A stretch of 64,000 nucleotides of DNA from Bog-532 sp963742865 (GCA_963742865.1 CAVUNW010000072.1:1-64000), one strand, 5' to 3'. Numbered from the stretch's first letter, positions 45,031 to 54,683 are shown. Made by a program: numbers and translations. Notes: generated from the letters alone by a model not told the origin.

Positions 45031-45410
45031 CGCCAGGACCGGCCGCCGCCATACGTTCCCCGCACTGGCGGGCGCTCCTCGAGGCCCGCTGGCAGGCCAG
45101 GCTGCACGAGATCACTGAGCTCTCGCTGGCCTACCACGCCGCCGCCGCGCCGGACGGTCACCTTGCGGAGGGCCGGCGCGAGATGGAGCGACTGCTCCGC
45201 CGGACCGTCGCGGCCCACCGGAAACTGGCCGACGTGGAGGAGGCCCTGGCCCGGCTGGCGTCAGGTGGCTTTGGCCGCTGCGAGCAGTGCCGGGCGGCGA
45301 TCCCGGACGAGTTGCTCACCGTCGTACCCGAGGCCCGGTACTGCCCGCGCTGCGCGGAGGCGGCCAGCCCGCGGCCGCGCGCCGCCGGACACCGCCCGGC
45401 GTCCCGGTGA
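44994..45410 (+). CDS. DksA/TraR-type zinc-ribbon protein
   Basis: A 138-residue protein. A helical hairpin-like stretch (ALLEARWQARLHEITEL, EMERLLRRTVAAHRKLADVEEALARL) leads to a C4 zinc ribbon, GRCEQCRAAIPDELL and YCPRCAEAA, the DksA/TraR fingerprint. The ATG follows CAGGGAG. It could act on RNA polymerase or be a general regulator. Its TGA overlaps the TerC GTG (GTGA at 45407-45410). Confidence 0.82.
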   Translation: MPRQESRTPAAVAPGPAAAIRSPHWRALLEARWQARLHEITELSLAYHAAAAPDGHLAEGRREMERLLRRTVAAHRKLADVEEALARLASGGFGRCEQCRAAIPDELLTVVPEARYCPRCAEAASPRPRAAGHRPASR

Positions 45411-46345
45411 CCTGGGCCTGGGCGGTAACGTTCGCTATCTTCGCCGCGCTCATCGCGGTGGATCTGATCGTTACCCGCCGTCCGGGCCGGGACGGGCTGC
45501 GGGCGGCGGCCATGCTGACCGCCCTCTGGATCGCGGCCGGGCTCGCCTTCGGCGGGTTCCTGTGGCTGTGGCGGGGCCAGGGCACCGCCGGTGAGTACTT
45601 CGCCAGCTACCTGCTGGAGAAGGCGCTCAGCGTCGACAACATCTTCGTGTTCGTGATGCTATTCGCCTCGCTCGCGGTCCCGGCCGAGTTGCAGCGCCGG
45701 GTGCTCTACCTCGGGGTGGTCGGCGCGCTGGTGCTCCGGGGCGGTTTCATCGCCGCCGGCGGTGCGCTCATCGCCCACCTGAGCTGGATCTTCTACGTCT
45801 TCGGGGCGCTGGTCCTGCTGGCCGGGGTCCGCATGATCGGCGGTGGCGATGCCGCCGCCCCGCAGGACAACCTGATCGCGGGAGGCATGCGCCGGTTCCT
45901 CCCCGTCAGCGATGACTACGACGGCAACCGGTTCCTCACCCGCTCCGGCGGAAAGATCATGGTCACGCCCCTGCTGGTGGCGCTCGTAGCCATCGAGGTG
46001 ACCGACGTGGTGTTCGCGCTGGACTCGATCCCGGCGGTGTTCGGCGTGACCCGGGACGTGTTCGTCGTGTTCACCTCCAACGCCTTCGCGGTGCTCGGCC
46101 TGCGCTCGCTTTACTTCCTGCTGGCCGGTTCCCTCGAGCGGATCCGCTACCTCCGGCACGGACTCGCCGTGCTGCTCGTCTTCATCGGCGTCAAGATGCT
46201 GATCTCAGACTTCGTCCACCTGCCGGTTGTGGTCAGCCTGGCCGTGATCGTCGTCGTGATCGGCACGGCCGTGGTGGCCAGCCGGTGGCGCGATCGCACC
46301 CGGCCGCTGCGGATACAGCAGCCGAACGAACCGGTGCGCGAGTGA
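45407..46345 (+). CDS. TerC/Alx-family membrane protein
   Basis: A 312-residue protein with about nine helices. SVDNIFVFVMLFASLAVP, ALVAIEVTDVVFALDSIPAVFGVTRDVFVVFTSNAFAVLGLRSLYFLL is the family hallmark, with intramembrane Asp/Glu residues. Alx/TerC proteins take part in Mn2+ export or in metallating exported enzymes. The GTG start overlaps the zinc-ribbon stop and its own stop overlaps the DedA GTG (GTGA at 46342-46345). Confidence 0.92.
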   Translation: MTWAWAVTFAIFAALIAVDLIVTRRPGRDGLRAAAMLTALWIAAGLAFGGFLWLWRGQGTAGEYFASYLLEKALSVDNIFVFVMLFASLAVPAELQRRVLYLGVVGALVLRGGFIAAGGALIAHLSWIFYVFGALVLLAGVRMIGGGDAAAPQDNLIAGGMRRFLPVSDDYDGNRFLTRSGGKIMVTPLLVALVAIEVTDVVFALDSIPAVFGVTRDVFVVFTSNAFAVLGLRSLYFLLAGSLERIRYLRHGLAVLLVFIGVKMLISDFVHLPVVVSLAVIVVVIGTAVVASRWRDRTRPLRIQQPNEPVRE

Positions 46346-47166
46346 GCGCGCTGACGAGCCTGCACGCGGGCTCCGCGATATCGTACGCCGTCGCGATCGT
46401 CCTCCCGGCGCTGGACGCGATCCTCCCCGTGGTGCCCAGCGAGACGGTCATCATCGCGCTCGGCGTCGCGACGGCGGGCAGCACCGATCCCCGTATCGGG
46501 CTGCTGGTGGCCTGCGCGGCGGTGGGCGCGTTCCTCGGCGACAATCTCAGCTACTTCCTCGGCCACCGCTTCGGGCCGCGCGTGGAACGCAGGTTCTTTG
46601 CCACCGGGAAGGGCGTACGGCAGCGTGCCTGGGCGGAGCGGTCGCTGGACCGGTTCGGGATGCAGCTCATCGTCGTCTGCCGTTTCATCCCTGGGGGCCG
46701 GACCGCCGTCACCCTGAGCTGCGGCCTGATCGGCTATTCACGCCGGCGGTTCGTCGTCGCGACCGCAGTGGCCGCCATCCTCTGGGCACTCTACTCGTTT
46801 TTCGTCGGACGCCTCGGCGGCGCCGCCTTCGAGGGCAAGCCGTGGGCCGGGTTTCTTGCTTCGCTGGGTATCACGCTCGTCATCAGCGGCCTGATCGAGG
46901 GGGGCCGCCGGATCCGGCGGGGCGCATCACGGCGTAACCCCGGAGAGGTTGAGCCCGATCACTCCGGCGAGGATCAGCCCGATCGAGGCCAGCTTCAGCG
47001 TGGAGACGGCGTCGCCGAGGAACGCCATGCCCACGATGGCCGTGCCCGCGGCGCCGATGCCGGTCCAGAGCGCGTAGGCCGGCCCGACCTCGAGCCTGCG
47101 CAGGGCGGCGGTCAGCAAGGCAAAACTGGCCAGGGCGCAGAGCGCGAACCCGACGGTCGGCCATAG
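46342..47166 (+). CDS. DedA-family membrane protein with antisense-overlapping tail
   Basis: The first 200 residues are a DedA/VTT protein: IVLPALDAILPVVPSETVII, GAFLGDNLSYFLGHRFG, FGMQLIVVCRFIPGGRTAVTLSCGLIGYSRRRFV. DedA proteins are lipid (undecaprenyl-phosphate or phosphatidylethanolamine) translocases. After RRIRRGASRRNPG the frame runs 75 more codons antisense to the smr gene, giving Asp/Gly/Arg-rich sequence unlike the family. A single base change near 46935 (GGCGTAACC) would give a normal end, so the tail may be an artefact. Confidence 0.85.
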   Translation: MSALTSLHAGSAISYAVAIVLPALDAILPVVPSETVIIALGVATAGSTDPRIGLLVACAAVGAFLGDNLSYFLGHRFGPRVERRFFATGKGVRQRAWAERSLDRFGMQLIVVCRFIPGGRTAVTLSCGLIGYSRRRFVVATAVAAILWALYSFFVGRLGGAAFEGKPWAGFLASLGITLVISGLIEGGRRIRRGASRRNPGEVEPDHSGEDQPDRGQLQRGDGVAEERHAHDGRARGADAGPERVGRPDLEPAQGGGQQGKTGQGAEREPDGRP

Positions 47167-47250
47167 CCTGCTCATCCCATGGCTCATCTTGAGGGCCACC
47201 GCGAAGCCGGTCTCGAATACGCCAGCCGTGACTATGAACAACCACGCCAT
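46927..47250 (-). CDS. SMR-family transporter, SugE/Gdx-like
   Basis: A 107-residue four-helix protein. The helix-1 Glu is in VTAGVFETGFAVALKMSHG, and AYALWTGIGAAGTAIVGMAFLGD is the segment that separates SugE/Gdx proteins (WTGIGA) from EmrE. Gdx proteins export guanidinium. GGAGGTGAAGCG precedes the ATG. Upstream I did not find a convincing guanidine riboswitch. It is convergent with dedA and overlaps its tail. Confidence 0.88.
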   Translation of the reverse strand: MAWLFIVTAGVFETGFAVALKMSHGMSRLWPTVGFALCALASFALLTAALRRLEVGPAYALWTGIGAAGTAIVGMAFLGDAVSTLKLASIGLILAGVIGLNLSGVTP

Positions 47251-47744
47251 CGCTTCACCTCCGGTCACCGGGCCCGCTCGGGCCATGCCCTCTTGATAGC
47301 GGGCGGACGAGGAACCGCGGTGTACCGGTGATGGAGCGCCGATGGAGAACCCGCGCCGGAGCCCGGTTACGGAACGAAATTCCGCTTCGCTTTTGGTCTG
47401 GAATGACCGATAAGGCATTTAGCCCGGATACCGGAGTGGCCGGAGCGGACGGCAGCGCTTTCGGCAAAAGGCCATCACGGCGAGCGGCCGGCGGACGGCA
47501 CAAATTGACGGCTTCCAGTACCCAATTCAGGACCTTCGGCCTCTTTCTGACGACCCGTTGCCACCGTAGCGTGCGTCCTCATAACATTCTCGCGACGGCT
47601 CGCCATAACCGCCGCCCGGCGCATGATGTTGGCCGCATGACCTTGTACGCATGATCTTGGTACGCATGATCTTGGTGGACAGTGTCCAGGGAGATACGGT
47701 GCGGGAATGAAGCGCCTGCGAACGCGCTCCCGGCGTGAGAGGCG
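47251..47744. other. 494-bp spacer with a 14/15-bp array
   Basis: No gene is supported. The AT-richer part (47370-47620) should hold promoters for the divergent smr and NTPase/TPR genes. The tandem array at 47620-47677 is listed separately. Confidence 0.4.
47620..47677. repeat. 14/15-bp tandem array
   Basis: Four successive units begin CGCATGA: CGCATGATGTTGGC, CGCATGACCTTGTA, CGCATGATCTTGGTA and CGCATGATCTTGGTG. Period is 14 bp for the first two and 15 bp for the later ones. Located about 70 bp before the NTPase/TPR gene. Confidence 0.8.
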
Positions 47745-49958
47745 ATGCCCGGTATGACCTCGGACAGTGCGGCCACGGAGCTGGCGGATCCGCGGCGCAC
47801 CGAGGTGCATTGGCCGGTCCGGGTCGGTGCGGTGCCGGCCCGGGCCAGCGAGTTCAGTGCCCGGCCGGAGTCTGCGCCCGCTCTGGCCACCACACTGGTC
47901 CCGGGGGCGACCGTCGCGCTGGTCTCCGGCCGTCCCGGCGGCCCCAAGGCGCCGGACGGGCCCGCTCAGCCGGACTGGCTGAGACTGTCCGGCAAGACAC
48001 AGCTCGCGGTCGCCGCCGCGGAGTCGCTGTGGCAGTCCCGGAACATCGACCTGCTGGTATGGGCGGTAGCCACGAGCCGGACGTCCGTCCTGGCCGCCTA
48101 CAACGAGGCGGCCACGGCTACCTCGGGGATCAGTTCCGCCGGTAGCGCCGAATCGGTCGCGGCCCGCTTTGTCGGCTGGCTCAACGAGACCGCCCGGCCC
48201 TGGCTCCTGGTGCTCGACGATCTGTCCGGCACCGCAGATCTACGGGGGCTCTGGCCGAGCGGAGCGGCGGGCCGGGTCCTGGTGACGGCCGCCGATACCG
48301 CGGCGCTGCCGGGCGGGATGCAGGCGCTGCCGGTTGGGCTGTTCAGCCACCGCGAAGCCCTGAACTATCTCATGGGACGTCTTAGTGCCGACCCGGACCG
48401 GCGCATCGGCGCGATTGATCTGGTCAGGGAGCTGGGCTGTGAGCCGATGGCGCTGGCCCAGGCCTGCGCGGTGATCACGAGCTCGGCGTGGAGCTGCCGC
48501 GATTACCAGGATGCGTTCGTGCGCAGGCGGGAGCAGATGACGGAGCCATCCGGCGGGACGCTCCCGGCCGCGGCCGTCACCTGGACGTTCTCCTTCGAGC
48601 AGGCCGAATGGCTGGCACCGGAGGTGGCCGCCCAGTCCCTGCTCGCCCTGGTCGCGATCCTGGACGGCCACGGCATTCCGGCCGTGGTCCTCTCGGCCCC
48701 CGCCGCCTGCGGTTACCTGGCCGGCCACCGTCCCGGCAGCCGTCCCGACCGGGAAAGCGCCGGCCGCGCGCTGCTCGTGCTGGAGCGGGCCTGCTGAGCA
48801 TCGACCGGACGACGGCACCCCCGATGGTGCGGATAAGCCCGGTGCTGCAGTCCGCCCTGCGGACCATGATGCCCGAGGGAATGCTCGAGCATGCCGCCCG
48901 GGCGGCCGCCGACGCGCTGACCGAGGCGTGGCCACGGGAAGACCAGACCGGATGGCTCGCGGAGAGCTTTCGATCCTGCACGGCGAGCCTCTCGCAGGCG
49001 GCCGGGGACCTGCTGTGGGCCGGCGGTTGCCATCCGGTGCTCCAGCGGGCGGGGCAGAGCCTGGACGACGCGCGGCTGACCGGCTCAGCCGCCGATTACT
49101 GGCGAGACCTGGCCTCGGTCAGTGAACGGCTCCTCGGAGCCGACCATCCGCATACCATGGCCGCTGTCCAGCGGCTGACCGCGGCCTACCTGGCGGCCGG
49201 CCGCACCGCCGACGCCGTCCGGTGGGTCCAGTGGGTGGTGGACCGCCGGGCGCATTCCCTCGGTTCTGACCACCGCGACGTCCTCGCGGCCCGGCGTGAC
49301 CTGGGGCACGCCCTCGTCGCCGCGGGCCAGCTCCCCGACGCGGTGACCGTGCTGGACCAGGTGGCCGTCGACTACGAGCGGCTGTACGGCCCGGATCACA
49401 TCGACACCCTGGGCGCACGTGATGAGCTGGCGGCCGCCTATCTGGCCGTCGGCCGGCCCGCGGAAGCGGCTGGACTGTACCGGCGCACCCTGGCCGGCCG
49501 GGAGCGGGTGCAGGGGCCCCGGCACCCGCAGACCCTGACCACGCGCCAGGGACTCGCGGATGCCTCGCAGGCCGACGGCCGCACGAAGGACGCGATATCC
49601 GCGTACAAGAAGGTCCTGGCCGGGCGGGAACGCGTGCTCGGGCCCGATGACCTGGACACTTTCGCCATCCACGGCAAGCTCGGGGCCAGTTATGCACACG
49701 GCCGGCAAGATGGCCTCCGCGGTGCACTCCTACGAGCAGGCCCGCTCGGGCTACGAGCGTGTGCTGGGACCTGATCACCCCGACACGCTTGCCGTCCGCT
49801 TGCGCCTGGCCCGGGCTTACTACGACGTGGGGCGGCTGGGGGACGCGAGAACGCTGCTCCGCGACACAGTGGATCGCTGCGAGCGGGTGCTGCCGCCCGG
49901 CGACCAGCTGACCAGCCAGGTCCGTGCCACCCTGGCGGACACCGGCGCCGAATTATAA
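47745..49958 (+). CDS. NTPase (NB-ARC-like) plus TPR protein, two frameshifts
   Basis: About 738 codons. Residues about 60-300 are an AP/NB-ARC-type NTPase: the Walker A place reads LRLSGKTQLAVAAAESLW after a Pro/Gly-rich insert, Walker B is PWLLVLDDLSG. From about 340 a tetratricopeptide array of the kinesin-light-chain type follows with repeated LGADHPHT, YGPDHIDT, LGPDDLDT, LGPDHPDT every 42 residues. Frame changes near 48770-48790 and 49690-49700 break the gene but compensate in total length. Such proteins are scaffold or signalling NTPases in actinomycetes. Confidence 0.75.
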
Positions 49959-50033
49959 TCGGCCCGGGCTCATTCGCACCGCCCGGGCCTGAGGCCCAGC
50001 CAGCCTGACCCATTGCCGACGCGGAGGACGTGG

Positions 50034-51056
50034 ATGCCGACGGTCACCAGGGACGAAACGGGCGGCGTCACGGCCGCCGTCGCACGCCGCTGGCAGGCGA
50101 TTGACCCGCTGCTCCCGGCGCCCAGCGTCCCGTCCGGCGGGTGCGGCGCGGAGCTGACCGTGACCGGCCCGGACGGCCGGACGGCCGCCATCGGCTTCTG
50201 CGAGCACTGGCACGAAAGCCCCGGCTCGATGGAGCTGACCTGGGGCGCGGCGAGCAGGTTCCGCCTGACCGCGCACACGGCGGGCCCGGACGTCGCCAGC
50301 GCGCTGGACGAGCTGCTGTCCCGGTGGCAGGCTCACCTGGCGTCCGTCCCCGGGGCCAGCGCTGATGACACGGCGGCCGTCGTTGTCTGGCCCAGCCGTG
50401 ACGTTGACGGCCCGCTGCCACTGCTTCAGCACGGGCTGGCTCCTCGCGCGGTGATCGCGGCACGGCCGGCCGGGCGAGGAGCCGGGCCCGGCACAGCGGT
50501 TCCGGCCGGGTCCCCGGCTCCAGGCCCCGCAGCGGCCGCGCCCTCGTCGCCCGCACTGCGGCCGGGCGTCCAGATCAGGCGGGCCGGCCCGGCCGACATC
50601 GACACCGTCGTCCGGCTGGGCATGGCGACGATCCGGTTCGACGCGCACTTCGGCACCGTGATCGAGCGGCCGTGGTCGGCGGAAGCGCTGCGAACGGACG
50701 CCGCAGCGCTGCTCGCCCAGCCAGGCGCCTGGACGTGGCTCGCCGAGGACGACGGCGAGCCATTCGCCATGCTGTACGCCGAGCCGCCGGCCGCCGCCGG
50801 CTGGATCGCGCCGGTGACCGGGGTCGCCCCCGTCGCCTATCTGGAACTGATGTACGTCCAGCCGGACGGTCGCGGTCAGGGCGCCGGGCCAGCCCTGGCC
50901 GGGCAGCTGCACCGGGAGGCGGACGCGGCCGGCGTGGCCGTCACGCTACTGCACTATGAGCAGGTCAACCCGCTGTCCGGGCCGTTCTGGAGCCGTCAGG
51001 GGTACCGGCCGCTGTGGACCTCGTGGGAAGCACGGCCGGCCCGGACACTGCGCTAA
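50034..51056 (+). CDS. GNAT-family N-acetyltransferase
   Basis: A 340-residue protein with a weakly conserved N-terminal half (another GNAT-like fold) and a C-terminal GNAT domain: VQIRRAGPADIDTVVRLG, VAYLELMYVQPDGRGQGAGPALAGQLHREADA (acetyl-CoA loop QGAGPA) and NPLSGPFWSRQGYRPLW. GGAGG lies 8 bp before ATG 50034. Substrate unknown. The stop lies within a 14-bp tandem array. Confidence 0.82.
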   Translation: MPTVTRDETGGVTAAVARRWQAIDPLLPAPSVPSGGCGAELTVTGPDGRTAAIGFCEHWHESPGSMELTWGAASRFRLTAHTAGPDVASALDELLSRWQAHLASVPGASADDTAAVVVWPSRDVDGPLPLLQHGLAPRAVIAARPAGRGAGPGTAVPAGSPAPGPAAAAPSSPALRPGVQIRRAGPADIDTVVRLGMATIRFDAHFGTVIERPWSAEALRTDAAALLAQPGAWTWLAEDDGEPFAMLYAEPPAAAGWIAPVTGVAPVAYLELMYVQPDGRGQGAGPALAGQLHREADAAGVAVTLLHYEQVNPLSGPFWSRQGYRPLWTSWEARPARTLR

Positions 51057-51085
51057 CGACACTGCGCTAACGACACTGCGCTGAC
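51044..51085. repeat. 14-bp tandem array at the GNAT gene end
   Basis: GACACTGCGCTAAC is repeated exactly once more and then as GACACTGCGCTGAC. The GNAT stop TAA is in the first unit (51054-51056). The array runs straight into the terminator hairpin. Confidence 0.9.
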
Positions 51086-51123
51086 GGCTGACGCCACCCG
51101 CGCCGGGTGACGTCAGCCGTCAG
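51081..51123. terminator. Strong hairpin between convergent genes
   Basis: CTGACGGCTGACG pairs exactly with CGTCAGCCGTCAG (13 bp), and inside it CACCC pairs with GGGTG around GCGCC. It lies between the stops of the GNAT (51056) and the permease (51156) genes and can act in both directions. Confidence 0.88.
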
Positions 51124-51155
51124 GGTCGCCTCGCCCCTGCCCGGGGCCGGTCTTG

Positions 51156-52610
51156 TTAGTGACGCTGGCCGGGCGCGCTCTCACGCTGGATCTGGAAGAA
51201 CGACGACCGGAGGACGAAGCGCGCGATCACCAGCAGGATCAGGCCGGCGATGATGATTCCGGTCAGTGACCACCTCTGCGTGGCGGGCGCGTTCAGCAGC
51301 GACTTGACGAAGATCCAGCCGAGGAACCCGGCCGCGGCGAGCGGGAGGATACCGAGCGCCACCGCGTCCCACAGGTTCGCGGTCAGGCGGCGCCGGTAGT
51401 ACACAACGAGGGTGATCGCGGTCATGATGTAGAAGATCGAGAACAGCAGGCCGGTCACGTTGATCACGTTCGTGAACGCGCCCTGCACCGAGGTGGCCAG
51501 GTAGTAGATCGTGCTGAGCACCGCGATGAGCACGCCCACGAGGATGCTGGACGCCACCGGGGTGGAGAACCGGCGGGACACGTTCGCCAGGAACTGGGGC
51601 AGCACCCGGTAGCTGGCCATCCCGTAGACGATCCGCGAGGTCAGCACGATGCCGGTGCCGGTGGTGGCGATCACCGACAGAGCGATCGACAGGGCCATTA
51701 CCTTGGCCCAGAAGCCGCCGCCCAGCGCGTTGGCCACATCGACGAGCGCGGTGCCGTTGGCAGCCGATTTCGCCAGCTGGGCTGGCGAGAGGACGCCCTG
51801 GAAGCCCACCTGGGCCAGCGTGTAGAGGATCGCCAGCAGGCCGACGGCCCACATGGCCGCGCGGCCGGGGTTCACCCGCCGGTGCTTCACTTCCTCATTC
51901 ACGTACAGGGTGCCGTCCCAGCCGCCGTAGACGAACACCGCGACCAGGAAGCCCGCGACCGCGCTGCCCTTGCCGCCGATGCCAGTGGGGCTGAGCCATG
52001 CGGTGGAGAAATGGACTACACCGGGGTGGCCGCTGGCCACGTAGATAATACCCGCGATGGCCAGCCCGATCAGGATCAGGTACTCGACCGCGGCCATGCT
52101 GACCTGGACCCGCGCGGTTATGCGGATGCCGACGACCGCGATCACCAGCATGATGAGGACCATCACGACGCCGATCAGAATGTAGGCCGTGGTGCTGGTC
52201 GAGCTGGAGCCGAAGACGGCCAGGACCGAGGGCCCGAGCAGCAGGACCTCGGCGACCGTGCCGATGATGTACGCGGCCACCATCAGCCAGCCAGTCAGGA
52301 ACCCCAGGTAGGGATTGATGGCCCGGCCGACCCACTCGAAGGACGCGCCGCAGTTGGCGTTCCACAGGTTCAGCCGGCGGTAGGAGTTGGCGATGATCAG
52401 CATCGGAATCGCGGTCAGGATGAGGATCGGCCCGCTGCCGTAGGCGGTGGCCACGGCCAGCGCGGCGAGCGAAAGCCCGACCGTGGCGGCCGGGGCGGAC
52501 GACGCCATGCCGATGACCGTGTCCTGCGCGACGCCGATCGCGTCGGGCTCGAGCCGGGCAGCGTGCGACCGTGGCGGGTCGGTCACAGCAGCCGAAGAGT
52601 GATCCGCCAT
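51156..52610 (-). CDS. APC-family amino-acid permease
   Basis: A 484-residue transporter with about twelve helices. GVAQDTVIGMASSAPAATVGLSLAAL is helix 1, ANCGASFEWVGRAINPYLGFLTGW the family loop and FVYGGWDGTLYVNEEVKHRR the helix-6 region. AGGAGAACAG precedes the ATG. Substrate not deducible; similar proteins are annotated as amino-acid or polyamine transporters. Confidence 0.9.
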   Translation of the reverse strand: MADHSSAAVTDPPRSHAARLEPDAIGVAQDTVIGMASSAPAATVGLSLAALAVATAYGSGPILILTAIPMLIIANSYRRLNLWNANCGASFEWVGRAINPYLGFLTGWLMVAAYIIGTVAEVLLLGPSVLAVFGSSSTSTTAYILIGVVMVLIMLVIAVVGIRITARVQVSMAAVEYLILIGLAIAGIIYVASGHPGVVHFSTAWLSPTGIGGKGSAVAGFLVAVFVYGGWDGTLYVNEEVKHRRVNPGRAAMWAVGLLAILYTLAQVGFQGVLSPAQLAKSAANGTALVDVANALGGGFWAKVMALSIALSVIATTGTGIVLTSRIVYGMASYRVLPQFLANVSRRFSTPVASSILVGVLIAVLSTIYYLATSVQGAFTNVINVTGLLFSIFYIMTAITLVVYYRRRLTANLWDAVALGILPLAAAGFLGWIFVKSLLNAPATQRWSLTGIIIAGLILLVIARFVLRSSFFQIQRESAPGQRH

Positions 52611-53026
52611 CTGTTCTCCTATCAGGTCGGCCCGATGACCGCCCGTCGACCGGGCGGAGGCCCTCTCAACCCGGGCAGACGCCCGGGCGCACGCGGACGT
52701 GCTCAGCGGCCCGCTTGTGCCCCGTGCGGCTGGCCGCTCGCCGGCCCCGCGCGCACGGTGGCCGTCGCCGGCCGCCAGGTCCACATTGATCACTCGCGTG
52801 ATCATAGCGGTCATATCGTGTCAGATGACATTCTGTCTGGAAATTACGGCCAGTACGCATGTATTTTAAGATCCAATTCGTGACAACGATGTTATTCGTT
52901 GCGGTATTGATTCACGTACCCGATCCGAGCAGGGCGCCCGGTACAGATACGCCGGCATTACGCCCGTGCGTGATAGGTGGGAAGATCGGTAAAGACGATG
53001 CTCCTGCCGACGGTTCGGGCTCTGGT
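52611..53026. other. 416-bp AT-richer spacer
   Basis: The stretch 52800-52930 is clearly AT-rich for this window (ATTTTAAGATCCAATTCGTG and neighbours) and should hold the permease promoter. No gene is seen. Confidence 0.45.
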
Positions 53027-54075
53027 TTATCGCCGGGTCCGGGTGGCGGCCAGGAGCCCTTCCGCGGTCCAGCGGACGAGCACCGTCTGGTGCCCGGCCT
53101 GCACGCCGTCGCCCGGCCTGATCCAGAAGTCGCCGAACATCGTCCGGGTGTCCAGGCCCAGGGCCACGTCCCAGAGCAGATCACGCGTGCTCCCGCCCGA
53201 CATGCGTGCGCAGTGGACTGCCAGCACCGCCGCGGCGGCCGCCTGCACCGCCGGGTAATCGGGCACCGCTCCGGTCAGCGCGGAGTAGGCAGCGAGGAGT
53301 TCCGCCTCCGCAGGCCCGAGTACGGAGGCCGGCGCGGCGCCGGGAAACCACTGCCCGACCCCAAAGGTTCCCTCGACGTCCCTCGCGACGGACCGGAATT
53401 CGCGGACCCCGGCCGCGACGGCGCACACCACCCGCGGCGGCACGCTCGCCGCCCGGGCGCGCCTGACCAGGGCCACGTCCTCCTCGAAACTGCCCGCCGA
53501 GAAGAGGTCCCATTGCTCCGGCCGCCCCGATGGCAGCGCGTCACCGGGCCCCAGGCGTACCGTCTCGAGGCCGCCCGCCGGGCTGCCTCCCCGGCGCCCG
53601 CGGCGACCTGCCGTCCGAAACTCCCCGCACCGCTGGCGATCCATAGCGGGCACGGTCGGGGGCACTGTCCGGGGCGGCGGCCAGGTGCCGGATGAAAGGC
53701 TCCGCGTACCGGCTGGCGGGGGCCAGGATGCGACCATGTGGCCCGGGTGGGCCGCCTCCACGTCGTCACCCGAACCGCCGTGGTTCCACAGCAGCCAGCA
53801 CGGCCCCGGCCGCCATCCGGCGAGGCCTCGCGCGTCAATCGCGTCGAATACGGGCCGAGCAGCACATCGCACCGCGCGGCGACCCGGGGCAGGGCATGTT
53901 CCAGCGTGCGCGGGTCGCTGCGGTCGTCCTCCACGATCAGGTCGGCGGCGCCGTCCAGCGGACCGCCAGGCCTCCAGCCCCATGCGGCCTGCCGTCCGAA
54001 CCGGGCGTAACGGCCCGACAGCGACAGGCAGGCACCCCCCGCAGCCTGCCGCGTTCGCCGGCGGCCTTCCCCATG
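53027..54075 (-). pseudogene. Type I periplasmic-binding-type protein, frameshifted
   Basis: Pieces in two frames make one protein: LSLSGRYARFGRQAAWG, PLDGAADLIVEDDRSDPRTLEHALPRVAARCDVLLGPYSTRLTREA, then GLAGWRPGPCWLLWNHGGSGDDVEAAHPGHMV, and an intact last third (DALPSGRPEQWDLFSAGSFEEDVALV to LVRWTAEGLLAATRTRR). This is the layout of branched-chain amino-acid-binding-type receptors, without an obvious signal peptide. At least four frame changes occur. ATG 54075 is the likely start. Confidence 0.6.
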
Positions 54076-54209
54076 GTCACCTGGGGCCGTCCCTCGCTCA
54101 TCTGCGCCTATCGTCTGCGGTCGCGTTCCGGCATCGTGCCACACTCGCGCGCAGCGGGCTCATCGGCCGGTATCCCCGCCGATGAGCCCGCTGCCTGCCG
54201 CGGCACCGC

Positions 54210-54582
54210 TCAGCCCTTGGCGTAGTTGCTGGCGCCCCACCAGTCCACGATGACGACCGGGCTCGTCGCCCGACGACCCAGGCGTCGTGCCCGGACGGCA
54301 GCGCCGTGACCTGGCCGGGCGTGGCGTCGAAGCTCGGTCGCCGTCGGCCGTGCTGGACGCGCAGCGTGCCGCTGACGTGGTACTGGAAGTGCGGCGCCTC
54401 GCACAGCTCCGTGCCCGCGAGCCGGCTTGACGTGCTCGGACCATCGCCAGCCCGGCTGGAGGGCGAGCCGGCCGATGTCGCTGCCGCCGATGTGCAGCAG
54501 GTCGAGCCTGCCGTTGGTGAATTCGCGGACCTCGGTCGGCCCTGGCGAAGTCCTTCTGTTCTGTCTGTGCTGCGGTCGTCAT
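54210..54582 (-). pseudogene. Cupin-domain protein, frameshifted
   Basis: MTTAAQTEQKDFARAD at the start, then in other frames LALQPGWRWSEHVKP-like sequence, GTELCEAPHFQYHVSGTLRV, FDATPGQVTALPSGHDAWVVG and VVIVDWWGASNYAKG. Joined, this is a small single-cupin protein of about 120 residues with HFQYHVSG as metal-motif 1. At least three indels break it. GAGGGAGAAGGGAAC precedes the ATG. Confidence 0.7.
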
Positions 54583-54683
54583 GTTCCCTTCTCCCTCCTG
54601 AATGCCCGTTTACCTGCGCCGTACATTCGCGCCGTACGTCGCGGTACGTCGGCGGCCAGCCACGGCGGCCGCCGGTGATCCGG

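Noticed and set aside
47251..47340. Guanidine riboswitch upstream of the SugE-like gene
   Set aside because: Conserved ykkC-type or ACGR-loop elements were not found; only loose similarity.
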